Both the position numbers and the translations under genes were made by a program. From the NCBI RefSeq assembly GCF_023973145.1, contig NZ_CP099546.1:3286001-3350000 (forward strand): a DNA stretch of 64,000 nucleotides, written 5' to 3'. Within the stretch, counting starts at the first letter, position 1. Every line of letters starts with the position of its first letter. Source of the DNA: Natronosalvus vescus. Lineage in GTDB: Archaea; Halobacteriota; Halobacteria; Halobacteriales; Natrialbaceae. Shown here one piece after another: positions 27,504 to 37,031 of this stretch. The notes beneath the pieces are model-generated. The model ran no database searches. It saw only the letters and a program-made list of their open reading frames with translations, and was not told where the DNA came from.

Positions 27504-29576
27504 TTAGTCCTCAATCTCGGCTTTTGCCACCTCCGCACCGGCGAACTCGAGGACTTCCTTCGCGCCGCCCTCGGAGTAGCCCTGTTCCATCAGCGCGTCT
27601 ATCCAGGCGCTGCGCTCGTCGTCGTCGTACTCGTTCGCGCTCACGAGCGCCGAGAAGTTGATGTTGTGTTTCTTGTCCTCCCAGAGTTTCCGCTCGAGGG
27701 CGCGGCGCAGGCGCTCGTTGTCCTGCGGGTTGAACGTGTCCCCTTCCCGGGCGCGCCGAGAGACCCAGTTCGAGACCTCCTGGCGGAAGTCGTTCTTTCG
27801 ATCCTCGGGGACGTTGAGTTTCTCCTCGACCGAACGCAGGAACGTCTCGTCGGGCTCTTGTTCGCGACCGGTCAGAGAGTCCTCGATCGTGTCGTCGTCT
27901 ATGTAGGCCATGACGTGATCCATGTACTTCTCGCCCTGGCGCTGGATCTCGTCGACGTCGTAGGCGAGGGCGTGGCGAACGTCCTCGATGGCGCGCTCGC
28001 GGTACTCCTCGCGAACGGTCTCGAGGTAGCGGTAGTAGCGCTCGAAGTTCTCCTCGGGGATCGAGCCGTGGTGCTCTAAGTTCTCCTCGAAGAAGTTGAA
28101 CACCGTCAGCGGCGAGAGGAAGCCCCGCGACCGATGTTTCGAGTCCATGATGGCTTCGGCGATCTCGTCGCCGATGAATCGGGGGGAGACACCGACCATC
28201 CCCTCGCCGATCTCGGCCTTCCCTGCGGCCTCCTCGCGGAGTTTTTTGATGTCGATGTCGTCGCCCTCGTCGATCTCGCCGTTGTAGGCTTTCGCCTTCG
28301 AGAGCAGGTCGACCGTCTCGGCGTCGGGTTCTTCCACGCGGGTCAACACCGCGAACAGCCCCGCCATCTCGAGGGTGTGAGGTTCGACGTTGATGTCGGG
28401 GACGTCCGCGTTGGTGAGCATTTTCTGGTAGATTTGTGCCTCTTGCTCGTAGGCGAGAACGTACGGGAAGTCGATCCGTTTCGTCCGGTCGTTGAACGCC
28501 TCCATCTTCTCGTCGCCCTTCTTGTCCTTGTACTCGGGCATGTTAGTCCGGCCGACGATCACCTGGTCGATGTCGATCCGTGGGTTGTTCTTTGGCTTGA
28601 TCGTCATCTCCTGGGTCGCGTGCAGGAAGTCGTAGAGGAACTCCCGCTGGAGCTTCAGGAGCTCTTCACCGCTGAAAATACCCCTGTTCGCGTTACAGAA
28701 CGCGCCGGAATAGTCAAACGCCCGTGGATCACTCTCACCGTAAATCGCAATTTTCGAGTAGTTGACGTCGCCCGTCAACTCGGTCTCGTCCTGATTTTTC
28801 TTGTCCTTGGGTTCGAACGTCTCGAGACACTGGCGTTTGTTCTCGTCGGCGACCAGCCGAACGATCTCGACGTGGTTCTCGAGCACTTGCTGGAGGTCGT
28901 CGTCGTAGTGCGCGAGCAATCGATCCATGTAGAACTCGCTCTCGGGATCGAGGCTCTGTTCGTTCCGGATCGTGTACGGTGCATCGAGTCGCTCGTTCAG
29001 GTCGTCGAGTACGCGCTGGCGTTGCTCGAGCGGGAGCAAGACGAGTGGATCCTGACTCATCGGAGAACGAACCGTATCGTCAGTTGGATCCTGATCACGG
29101 ATGACGTCACCCAGGTTGATCCACTGGAAGGTGTACATTCGCCCCTCCTCGCGGAGGGTGTAGTCCTCGAAGTACTTTCGCACCTGTTTGTCGAAGTGTG
29201 ATTTGCCGGAGCCAACCGGCCCGAGGAGCAGTTTGATCCGGCGTTCGGGCCCTAATCGCCGGGCACCGGATTTGACCTTGTTGACGAATTCGTGGATGGA
29301 CTGGTGGATGACCGTCCCGTAGAAGGTGTTCTCGCCGTCGCCGAGTGGATCCTCGGAGGCGAGTAGGTACTCGACGACGCCTTCGGTCTCGTCGTAGGCG
29401 GTGCCATAAAAGTCGAACATGTCTGCGACGCGCTGGTGGGCGTTTCGCGTGATCGTCGGATCCGCGTAACACGCCTCCAGATACCACTCGAACGATCGCG
29501 TCTCCCGCAAGTCTTCGGGCATCGATGCTTTGTAATCGGTACTGAGCGTCTCGAGCGTCTTGATGTCACCAGTCAT
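27504..29576 (-). CDS. prkA: PrkA-type serine kinase/AAA+ protein, first copy
   Basis: The 690-residue protein is closest to the classic PrkA. Walker A is in IKLLLGPVGSGKSHFDKQVR, and it contains FQWINLGDVIRDQDPTDDTV and DQVIVGRTNMPEYKDKKGDE, blocks typical of the family. It heads the operon prkA-prkA-yeaH-spoVR. The frame is open to 29654, but MTGDIKTLETLSTDYKASMP at 29576 is the family N-terminus. The first 78 nt of the longer frame are therefore leader. No clear TATA lies 27 nt before this ATG, so the transcript probably has a 5' leader. Confidence 0.94.
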   Translation of the reverse strand: MTGDIKTLETLSTDYKASMPEDLRETRSFEWYLEACYADPTITRNAHQRVADMFDFYGTAYDETEGVVEYLLASEDPLGDGENTFYGTVIHQSIHEFVNKVKSGARRLGPERRIKLLLGPVGSGKSHFDKQVRKYFEDYTLREEGRMYTFQWINLGDVIRDQDPTDDTVRSPMSQDPLVLLPLEQRQRVLDDLNERLDAPYTIRNEQSLDPESEFYMDRLLAHYDDDLQQVLENHVEIVRLVADENKRQCLETFEPKDKKNQDETELTGDVNYSKIAIYGESDPRAFDYSGAFCNANRGIFSGEELLKLQREFLYDFLHATQEMTIKPKNNPRIDIDQVIVGRTNMPEYKDKKGDEKMEAFNDRTKRIDFPYVLAYEQEAQIYQKMLTNADVPDINVEPHTLEMAGLFAVLTRVEEPDAETVDLLSKAKAYNGEIDEGDDIDIKKLREEAAGKAEIGEGMVGVSPRFIGDEIAEAIMDSKHRSRGFLSPLTVFNFFEENLEHHGSIPEENFERYYRYLETVREEYRERAIEDVRHALAYDVDEIQRQGEKYMDHVMAYIDDDTIEDSLTGREQEPDETFLRSVEEKLNVPEDRKNDFRQEVSNWVSRRAREGDTFNPQDNERLRRALERKLWEDKKHNINFSALVSANEYDDDERSAWIDALMEQGYSEGGAKEVLEFAGAEVAKAEIED

Positions 29577-30106
29577 GGTAGCGTAGGTTTCAGGGGAGCC
29601 CCACAGCCAGAGTCCCACCTGTACTTTGTCGGCAATCCACGACCGAGAACCCATAACCCGGCCGTGCGGAGGAGCGATCGACGATTTCCGTGCCGTGCAC
29701 TCGTTGGTATCGGGCGAACGAACGAAGTCGTTCGGGCGGCAATCGTAGGGTCTGTCATGTGTGAACCATCACCACTCTCGTCGACGATGTGACCCGTTCG
29801 CCACATGTATCGACAGTGCGCCGGGGACGGGCGCGAAGTGGATCGATCCGCCGATCGGATTCCGATAGTGTTTAATGAGTGTGTATCACAGGTACTTAAG
29901 CATATCCCTAAAAGGTATTTACCAGGAGCTTTTTCCGGCAAAATCGTTCCCGAACGATTGTATGTTAGCATGGCACGTTACAAATGTATTGCCGTCTTGC
30001 AATCAGTGCGAATCTCGCGCGCGTTACTCGAACCGCCGAACCTGGCAACAGCGCTACTCGAGCCGGAAGCGAACCCCCTATACAGCTACCACGACAATTC
30101 CCATCG
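29577..30106. other. Intergenic region upstream of the prkA operon
   Basis: About 530 nt separate divergent prkA and the small rightward gene. The centre (29870-29960) is notably AT-rich (GTGTTTAATGAG, TACTTAAGCATATCC, GGTATTTACC) and could hold promoters in both directions. I see no RNA gene or convincing reading frame. Confidence 0.45.
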
Positions 30107-30514
30107 ATGAGCGACTTCGAGGCGCTTGCTGAGGGATGGGTGGTCTGGAGCGACCAGGACGACGGCCGCGCCGTTCTCGCGTTCCGCCCCGACGTATTCA
30201 ACGCCGACGACTACCCAGCACCGTGTCTCCCGACCATCTACCTCACCCACGGGCGACGGACACGCCGACCGGGTGTCAATCCAGGCGACCGCCAGGCCGA
30301 ACGCGACTGGCACGTCACGCTCTACCTCGAGCCCGAGGTTCACCTCCGGGAGACGAACCGGTTCCCGACCCGCGAAGCGGCCGTCGAGTCTGCACTCGAA
30401 CTGGCTCGGCGATTCGTCACAGGAGACGTCGACTACCGCGAGCTATACCAGGTTCCCCGTGAACGGTACTTCGAGCGTCTGGACGAACTGACCGGCGGCG
30501 ACGATCAAAAGTAA
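30107..30514 (+). CDS. Conserved haloarchaeal-type protein, function unknown
   Basis: The 135-residue protein starts MSDFEALAEGWVVWSDQDDG and has no signal or membrane segment. Conserved-looking blocks are AVLAFRPDVFNADDYPAPCL and ERDWHVTLYLEPEVHL. The frame is open upstream to 29984, but the ATG at 30107 gives the natural N-terminus. It converges with the glycosyltransferase and overlaps its end by 10 nt. I cannot assign a function. Confidence 0.75.
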   Translation: MSDFEALAEGWVVWSDQDDGRAVLAFRPDVFNADDYPAPCLPTIYLTHGRRTRRPGVNPGDRQAERDWHVTLYLEPEVHLRETNRFPTREAAVESALELARRFVTGDVDYRELYQVPRERYFERLDELTGGDDQK

Positions 30515-31351
30515 CCCCCGGGCGGCGTTCGCCCGGGAAAAACGTACGCGAGATAGCCACGCGCATACGTCAGGAACAATCCCACGTACCCCTCCCGTTC
30601 CTGGCGACGGACGGAGGTCTCGACACGGCATTCGGTGTCCAATACGATTTCACCATTCCCCCGAAGTCGCAACGAGAGGTCGGTATCCTCGAGGAAGGCC
30701 AGCGATTCGTCGAACCCCCCCATGGCGCTCGAACGCCGTCCGTCGAACGCTACAGTTCGACCCCGGTTGCTGGACGAAGCCGAGGAGCCAACTCACCCGG
30801 TACCACCAGTCCGACAGAATTCGAAAGCAGACCCGATGGCGGAGCCCACTCTCGAGTGGATCGAGCGGGCCGCCGACGCCCACTACCTCGGGACGGCGGT
30901 AGTGTCGGCTGTGGTCACCGACCCAGGTCGGCGGGACGACAGTGTCTGCGTCGGTAAAGCAGAGGACGTCGCCGGTCGCTCGTTCCGCGCCGCTGTTTCG
31001 TGCCCACCCCGGCCCACGGGTGGGACTCGAATTCTCGCCACCGTCGGCTCGCGGAACTGGATCACGACGGCGGGGCTCACTCTTGGAGTTTGGGACGACC
31101 TCGCCTTCACACAACTCGTCCCCAAACAACTCGTCTCCACTCAACTCGTCTCCACTCAACTCGTCTTCACGCACCACCACGTCCACACGTGAATGCTCGC
31201 GTGCAACGGCCACGGTTTCCTCGCCAATGGCGACGACGATCACCTCGTTGGGCACCGTTCGCTGGTTCGCCAGCGAATTCAGCGTTCCCTCGAGCCGTTC
31301 ACCCTCGTCTTTCGCCGGCACGATCACGGACGTCGTCAACGTCGTCGTCAC
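30505..31351 (-). pseudogene. Family 2 glycosyltransferase interrupted by a frameshift
   Basis: Reading from a GTG at 31351, the protein has the GT-A start TTSVIVPAKDEGERLEGTLN, the donor-binding DADT in GDVLCFTDADTVVPPTWV, and GSNCSVRRTAFERHGG. At a run of seven identical bases (30715-30721) the frame is lost; the continuation FDESLAFLEDTDLSLRLRG, the expected acceptor-site motif, is one base off and ends at 30505. Removing one base restores about 281 residues. It is either a pseudogene, a phase-variable gene, or an assembly error. CTTATCTC about 25 nt before the GTG fits a leaderless promoter. Confidence 0.82.
31112..31171. repeat. 15-bp tandem repeat, four units, inside the glycosyltransferase
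   Basis: CAACTCGTC recurs exactly every 15 nt at 31112, 31127, 31142 and 31157. On the minus strand this encodes four five-residue units, DELSG, DELSG, DELFG and DELCE, in a linker after the first strand-helix units of the glycosyltransferase. The period is a multiple of three, so unit gain or loss keeps the frame. Confidence 0.85.
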
Positions 31352-31447
31352 GGTAGCGGTCTCTCGAGCGCACCGAGATAAGTCGGGGTGATCGAAGACG
31401 TTGCCACCGTCGCAACGCCCTTTGTACCCCTCTCCGTAGAACCGGCT

Positions 31448-32434
31448 ATGCCAGCCGTGACCGTCAGCGCAGGGGCCCGCCTCCATATCGGGTTCCAGAA
31501 CCTCTCGCTCGCTCGAGAGCGCCTCTACGGTGGGATTGGCGTCGGCCTTGAGCAGCCGCGGGTGATGGTGACGGCGACACCGGCGGAGACAGTCGATGTC
31601 GACGACGCCCTGGCCCACGAGTATGCGACACGGGCCGTCGAGATTCTCGACGTACCAGGCGTGGCACTCACCCTCGAGAAACGGCTCCCACGACACGTGG
31701 GCCTGGGAAGTGGTACCCAGCTCGCACTCGCCGTGCTCGCCGGGGTCGCCCGGGCCTATGGCCTCGAGGCGGCTGTGCGAGAACACGCGCCCGCCCTCGG
31801 CCGGGCCGGGCGCAGTGGCGTCGGCGTCGCGAGCTTCGAGACCGGCGGCTTCGTCGTCGATGCCGGCCATCCAACGGGCCGGTTCACGACCGAACGGCCG
31901 GCCGACGGTGACTGGACGGTTCCACCACTCGTCGCCAACCATCGACTCCCTCGAGACTGGCGGTTTCTCGTCGTCGTCCCTGAAGCTGACCCCGGGCGAA
32001 GCGGCGCTGACGAGGACGCCAGTATGCGAACTGTCGTCGACCGCGCCGACCCAGCCATCGCCGACGAGGTCGCCGGTCTCCTCACTCGTCGGCTCCTCCC
32101 GGCGGCAGCGGAGGGCCGACTCGAGGCCTTCGGCGAGGCGATATCAGCGATCGGGCAGAAAAACGGTGTCTGGTACGCCGACGTACAGGGCGGCGTGTTT
32201 CGCCCGCCTGCGGGTGCCCTCGTCGACAGCCTCTCGAGCAATCCAGTCATCACCGGCGTGGGCCAATCGTCCTGGGGGCCGGCCGTCTACGGTGTGACCG
32301 ACGCGTCCCACACCGAGGAGGCGACGGCCGCTGCGGAGGCAGCGCTCCAGGAAACGGGATTCGACGGACACGTTCTCGTCTCGAGGCCAGCCGATAGCGG
32401 TGCGACGCGGACGACTCGGGGAGAAACCGGATAA
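31448..32434 (+). CDS. Beta-RFAP synthase homologue (GHMP-kinase fold)
   Basis: The 328-residue protein begins MPAVTVSAGARLHIGFQNLS and has the GHMP-type glycine motif in LPRHVGLGSGTQLALAVLAG. It matches beta-ribofuranosylaminobenzene 5'-phosphate synthase, which condenses 4-hydroxy- or 4-aminobenzoate with PRPP in the first step of tetrahydromethanopterin synthesis in methanogens. Haloarchaea are not known to make that cofactor, so the actual product here is uncertain. The ATG at 31448 replaces a GTG 20 codons upstream. It is divergent from the glycosyltransferase. Confidence 0.87.
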   Translation: MPAVTVSAGARLHIGFQNLSLARERLYGGIGVGLEQPRVMVTATPAETVDVDDALAHEYATRAVEILDVPGVALTLEKRLPRHVGLGSGTQLALAVLAGVARAYGLEAAVREHAPALGRAGRSGVGVASFETGGFVVDAGHPTGRFTTERPADGDWTVPPLVANHRLPRDWRFLVVVPEADPGRSGADEDASMRTVVDRADPAIADEVAGLLTRRLLPAAAEGRLEAFGEAISAIGQKNGVWYADVQGGVFRPPAGALVDSLSSNPVITGVGQSSWGPAVYGVTDASHTEEATAAAEAALQETGFDGHVLVSRPADSGATRTTRGETG

Positions 32435-32521
32435 CGAAAACGGCGATTTCGGAGTAAACGCCACCGTTGGCGAAAACGGTGAAAACACCATAGATAGCGA
32501 AACCGACCGAAGAAAAGCTGA

Positions 32522-34243
32522 TTACGAGCTGTTGTCGGAGAGATACAACGTCCGATCGATAATGCTCACCGCGCCACGACCCCACCTCTGAATCGCGTTC
32601 CCGTCCGCGTCGGGAATGTCGATCCTAATTCGCTGCCCGTCGATCGAAACTGACCCGTCCGGGGTCGACTCCTGATCGGCGAAGCTCTGGAGTTGATAGG
32701 TGAGCAATCGCTTCGTCGAGCCGCTGATCGAGACGGCCGCCGGATCAAACGAGAACACGACCTCCGCGTCGTCCTCGTCTTGCTCGGCGGTGACGTCGAA
32801 CTGGTGGCTACTCAGCGACAGCGTCGGCGTCTCGTCGTTCAGCCCCTCGAGAGCGTCATCGACCGACATCGTCGGATCGAGTTCCTCGTCGATCGTCTCT
32901 TCGACGTCGAACGCTCCCAGCCCCTCGCTGGGTCGTGTGCCGATTCCTCGGCCACGGTGTCGTCGTTCGCTTCGTCAATGTCTTCCAAGGTTCCGTCGCT
33001 TTCGTCGCTTCCTTCCAGGCCGGTTTTGTCCCCGGTCTTCACCTCGATATCGACACCGTCGATAGTGTCGCCGGTGTCGCCAGTGTGGCTCTCTCCTTCT
33101 GCGTACGAGAGTTCCTCGAATGAGGGATCAGCTTCGGCGTCGACGACCTCGCCGGTCGACGTCTCGGAATCGGTTGTGTTGCCGGGTGCTTCCCCGGATC
33201 CGTCGCTCGAGTCGCCGCCGGTCGTGTCAGTCTCGGGGGTTTCAGTCCGCGATTCACGATCGGTTTCCGCTCGAGCCCCATCCTCCTCGGGGCCGACTGG
33301 TTCGGGAGAGTATTTGCTGTGTGCCGGTGGAGCCGCGTACACCGTCGACTCTTCAGCGTCCGATTGGTCGGAATCCAGTTCCGGTTCCGGTTCCTCGTCT
33401 GTCCCACCGGCCCCGGGTGTTTGCTCCCCGTCGGATTCAGCGTGGACGGTTCCGCCGTCTGTCCCGGCGTTAGGTTCAGCGTCATCGACGACTGCTGGGC
33501 TCTCGAGTTCGCCGGCAATCGTCGGTTCCAATGCCTCTGAAATCGCATCACGGTCGAGGTGGGTGGCGTACCAGGGCGTCCGATCCGGGGGGGGGGGGTG
33601 ATGAACCGGCCGCGGTTGTGCTCGGCCATCGGGTGGGGTGTTGAATCGGCGAGGTCGTCCTCGAGCGTATCGTCCTCGAGCGTGTCGTCACCGTCGTCGG
33701 CCGTCTCTGGATCAGTGTCACCGACCTCGTCTGCATCGACAGCACCGTCCTCAGCTGTGTCGTCACCCGTCACGCCAGCAGTGTCTTCGTCGTCGCGGTC
33801 ACTGTCGACGGACTGGTCGTCGACCCGTGATGCGGTGTCGTGGGCTGGCTCATGGGGAGCGTTGTCAGTGTCGGTTGGGTGGGCCTGTTCACCGGATTCG
33901 TGCTGGGGATTCTGGTGTCCGTTCACGGCGTCGGCACCAGCAGGCTGTTGTGCGTGCTGTCGTGGCTGGGCTGGCCCGTGTTCGGCACCGGAACTGATCG
34001 TGCCGCTACTCAGGTGAAGCTGGGTGCCCCCACCACCACCACCACCGACGTTCGAGAGGTTGTCGAGCGAGTACCCCATATCTGACAGATCGTCGTCGAG
34101 GGTATCCTCGAGTTTGTCGACTTTGTCCCCGACGCTCCGGGGGCCAGCGAGATGTCCCAGAGGACGATCACGGCGAAAAAGAGGAGCGCGAGGAAGACGG
34201 TCACGGCGACTCCGGCGAGGAAGTGGATGTCTACTTCGACCAT
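32522..34243 (-). pseudogene. Membrane-anchored acidic protein broken by three frameshifts
   Basis: From an ATG at 34243 the product starts MVEVDIHFLAGVAVTVFLAL and has one transmembrane helix. It then passes through a coiled stretch (DKVDKLEDTLDDDLSDMGYS), a long Asp/Glu/Thr-rich linker, and a C-terminal domain (LSLSSHQFDVTAEQDEDD, then SIIDRTLYLSDNSS). Continuity needs three changes of frame: near 34139-34143 (five G), at 33587-33598 (twelve G) and near 32935. Each is explained by one missing base, and the total length stays divisible by three. Function unknown. Confidence 0.7.
33587..33598. repeat. 12-nt homopolymer (G on the plus strand)
   Basis: A run of twelve G lies exactly where the acidic membrane-anchored protein changes reading frame (TPPP followed by DRTPWYATHLDRDAISEALE in the next frame). 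Such a run is prone to slippage in replication and to miscounting in sequencing. Confidence 0.9.
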
Positions 34244-34558
34244 AGCGGTAACTGAATTTGTAGTTTCCCGGTTACCACTTAGTGATTCGGTGCGTTTCAG
34301 TGCTCGACTCAGTTGTCGATACGCGGCTCGTCTGTGCACGGGGTTCGTCACCGGCCAACCAGCCTATGACGAGGGCAGGGATCGAACCACCGTCACGTTA
34401 ACTGACCACCATACTCGAGCCCGGATACCATCTCGAACCCGTAAACGCCCTCGGGCCCGCAAACGCCTTCGAGCCCGGATACCACCTCGAGGAGCCATCG
34501 ACGCACGCACTCGACACAACTCGAAAACGTATTCCACCCACCGCCGTAACGGACGGCC
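34244..34558. other. Intergenic region upstream of dphB
   Basis: About 315 nt lie between the broken membrane-anchored gene (leftward) and dphB (rightward). The only structure I can support is an 18-bp tandem repeat at 34414-34485, listed separately. AACGTATT near 34527 is a weak promoter candidate for dphB. Confidence 0.5.
34414..34485. repeat. 18-bp imperfect tandem repeat, four units
   Basis: Units of the form CTCGAGCCCGGATACCAT start at 34414, 34432, 34450 and 34468. Units 1 and 4 are nearly identical, and units 2 and 3 share a CCCGTAAACGCC-like end. The array lies in the noncoding gap upstream of dphB. Confidence 0.75.
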
Positions 34559-35332
34559 ATGCTCACATTCATCGGTCTTGGCCTCTACAACGAGCGCTCG
34601 ATCACCGTCGAGGGCCAGGCGGCGCTCCGGGCGGCCGACCGGGCCTACGCCGAGTTCTACACCAGCAAGCTGATCGGCACCACTGTCGAAGATCTCGAGG
34701 CCAACCACGGCGCCGACATCGAGGTTCGCGACCGAGCGGGGGTCGAACAGCACCCCGACGACATACTCGAGGCGGCCGAGACCGAAGACGTCGCTTTTCT
34801 CACCGCTGGAGACACCATGATCTCGACGACCCACGTCGACCTGCGCCTGCGGGCTCACGAACGGGAGATCGAGACGCGTGTGATCCACGGCGTCACCGCC
34901 CAGACGGCGACCAGTTCGCTCACCGGCCTCCAGAACTACCGCTTCGGGAAGGCGACCACCCTGCCGTTCCCCTACGCTCACGGGGCCGACGGCCTCCCGG
35001 CGAGCGTCACGAACACTATCGACGATAACCGCGAGGCGAACCTCCACACGGTCGTCTACCTGGACATCAAGGCCGACCGGGAAGAGTACATGACCGCCGA
35101 TGTCGCCGCGGATCTCCTCGCCGAGCAGTACCCGGATCTCGTCGGCGTCGTCGTCGCCCGGGCTGGCAGCCCCGATCCACTCGTCGCCGCGGGAACGATG
35201 ACCGATCTCGCCACCAAGGAGTTCGGCGACCCGCTGCACCTGCTCGTGATCCCCGGCGAACTCCACCTGCTCGAGGCCGACGCCCTCTGTGAACTGGCCG
35301 GCGCGGATCGAGACACTCTCGAGATCGCCTGA
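34559..35332 (+). CDS. dphB: Diphthine synthase
   Basis: The 257-residue methyltransferase adds methyl groups to the diphthamide precursor on the His of elongation factor 2. It belongs to the tetrapyrrole methylase fold: MLTFIGLGLYNERSITVEG at the start, VAFLTAGDTMISTTHVDLRL for S-adenosylmethionine binding, and VIHGVTAQTATSSLTGLQNY. Length is typical. It is followed 15 nt later by the GrpB-family gene on the same strand, so the two may be co-transcribed. Confidence 0.95.
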   Translation: MLTFIGLGLYNERSITVEGQAALRAADRAYAEFYTSKLIGTTVEDLEANHGADIEVRDRAGVEQHPDDILEAAETEDVAFLTAGDTMISTTHVDLRLRAHEREIETRVIHGVTAQTATSSLTGLQNYRFGKATTLPFPYAHGADGLPASVTNTIDDNREANLHTVVYLDIKADREEYMTADVAADLLAEQYPDLVGVVVARAGSPDPLVAAGTMTDLATKEFGDPLHLLVIPGELHLLEADALCELAGADRDTLEIA

Positions 35333-35347
35333 TTCGACACCGTTTGT

Positions 35348-35935
35348 ATGACCGATCACGACGAAACAGTAGACCGATTACTGGGCCTCAAGCCAGGCGT
35401 CGTCTCAATCGTCGATCACGAGTCGGCGTGGGCCGATGCTGCGGCGGCCGAACTCGATCGGCTCGAGTCTCGGTTTGCGAAGGCGAACGTCGACGAGCAG
35501 GTACGCGGATACGAACACGTCGGCTCGACCGCGGTTCCAGGCCTCTCCGCCAAGCCGATCCTGGATCTGCTCGTGGTGGTCGACGATATCGAGGCCACCA
35601 CTGTTTTGCAACCCGAACTCGAGTCGATGGACTACGAACGTCGACCGAACGACGACGTCCCGGATCGCGCGTTTTTCGCGAAGGGGCCGGCGTCCAACCG
35701 CACTCACTACCTCTCTATCACACCTGTGGGAAGCGACTGCCACCGCGAACAGGTCGTCCTCCGGGACTTTTTGCGCGACAATCCGGTGGCCGCCAAGCGC
35801 TACGAACGACACAAACGCCACCTCGCGGCGACCCATGCCGACGATCGGAACACGTACACCGCACGGAAGGCGTCCGTGATCGATGAGCTGCTCGAGCAAG
35901 CCGTAGCAGCTGGCTACGAGCTCGAAGAGCGGTAG
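35348..35935 (+). CDS. GrpB (UPF0157) family protein, nucleotidyltransferase-like fold
   Basis: The 195-residue protein has the GrpB marks: YEHVGSTAVPGLSAKPILDL (the GSTA-D pattern of a nucleotidyltransferase-like fold), RTHYLSITPVGSDCHREQVV, and LRDFLRDNPVAAKRYERHKR. In some bacteria such domains are fused to dephospho-CoA kinase. The substrate is unknown. It is 15 nt downstream of dphB and converges with leuB. Confidence 0.92.
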   Translation: MTDHDETVDRLLGLKPGVVSIVDHESAWADAAAAELDRLESRFAKANVDEQVRGYEHVGSTAVPGLSAKPILDLLVVVDDIEATTVLQPELESMDYERRPNDDVPDRAFFAKGPASNRTHYLSITPVGSDCHREQVVLRDFLRDNPVAAKRYERHKRHLAATHADDRNTYTARKASVIDELLEQAVAAGYELEER

Positions 35936-35971
35936 GTGGTCGGAGAACGGTATCGTGCTGCTGCGCAGACC

Positions 35972-36955
35972 TTACAGTCGGTCGATGACCGCACCGGTCA
36001 CGTCCGCCGTCGACGCGTCGCCACCCAGGTCGGGCGTCCGTGGGCCGGATTCGAGGACAGATTCGACGGCCATTCGAACCGCCGAACCTTCCTCGTCGTG
36101 ACCGAGGTACTCGAGCAGCATCGCCGCCGAGAGCACGGCTGCGGCGGGGTTCGCGACGCCATCCCCGGCGATGTCCGGGGCAGTTCCGTGAACCGGTTCG
36201 AACAGCGCGCGTTCGGGGCCGACATTCGCGCTCGGGAGCAACCCGAGGCCGCCGACGAGGCCGGCCGCCAGATCGGAGAGGACGTCGCCGGCGAGATTCG
36301 GACAGACGACCACGTCGAACTGGGTCGGGTCAAGGCAGACGTGGGTTGCGAAGGCGTCCATCAACACCTCGTTCGTTTCGAGGCCGTGGTCGTCGGCGAC
36401 GTCGACGACGGCGTCGCGGAATCGGCCGTCGGTCTCGCGCATCACGTTCGCCTTGTGGACGACCGTAAAGCCCTCGAGGCCGCGGTCGTCGACAAAGTCG
36501 CAGGCGTATTCCGCGAGTCGGCGCGAGGCCGAGTCGGTGACGACGCGGGTGAGCGTCGAGAGGTCGTCGCTCAGCCGATCCTCGTGGCCTGCGTAGACGC
36601 CCTCGGTATTCTCCCGCAGGAAGACGAGATCCGTCTCGGGGCGAACCGCATCGATCCCCGGGTAGGCCTTCGCGGGTCGGACGTTGACGAACGAGTCCAC
36701 GGCTGTTCGAAGCGGGAGGATGACGTCCGCCGCCGTCTCGCCCGCGGCACCGAAGAGCGTGGCGTCGCTCGAGGCCGCGAGGTCGTACGTCTCCTGGGGC
36801 AACGCCTGGCCGGTCTCGGCCAGGACGGCGTCGCCGGCATCGGCCTCGTGGAACACGAAATCGATATCGAGGGACTCGAGCACGTCGACTGCGGCCGGCG
36901 TCACTTCCTGTCCGATGCCGTCGCCGGGGATGACGGCGATATCGTAGTCGCTCAT
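35972..36955 (-). CDS. leuB: 3-isopropylmalate dehydrogenase
   Basis: The 327-residue enzyme oxidatively decarboxylates 3-isopropylmalate with NAD in leucine synthesis. Motifs include [34 protein letters not shown], the substrate-binding [15 protein letters not shown], and [20 protein letters not shown] near the cofactor site. As the last gene after leuC and leuD, 76 nt downstream of leuD, it completes the leucine branch. Related isocitrate or homoisocitrate dehydrogenases share these motifs; the operon makes leuB most likely. Confidence 0.94.
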   Translation of the reverse strand: MSDYDIAVIPGDGIGQEVTPAAVDVLESLDIDFVFHEADAGDAVLAETGQALPQETYDLAASSDATLFGAAGETAADVILPLRTAVDSFVNVRPAKAYPGIDAVRPETDLVFLRENTEGVYAGHEDRLSDDLSTLTRVVTDSASRRLAEYACDFVDDRGLEGFTVVHKANVMRETDGRFRDAVVDVADDHGLETNEVLMDAFATHVCLDPTQFDVVVCPNLAGDVLSDLAAGLVGGLGLLPSANVGPERALFEPVHGTAPDIAGDGVANPAAAVLSAAMLLEYLGHDEEGSAVRMAVESVLESGPRTPDLGGDASTADVTGAVIDRL

Positions 36956-37031
36956 CGGCTACCTCCACGGGCTTCGATCGTGTCGATCGTGCCGACCATG
37001 CTGGTTCGCCAGTTCGTACTGGGCATCCCGA

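Noticed and set aside
30650..31942. A 430-codon leftward frame that includes the glycosyltransferase
   Set aside because: Its first half is the complement of the RFAP-synthase homologue; only the part from the GTG at 31351 is glycosyltransferase.
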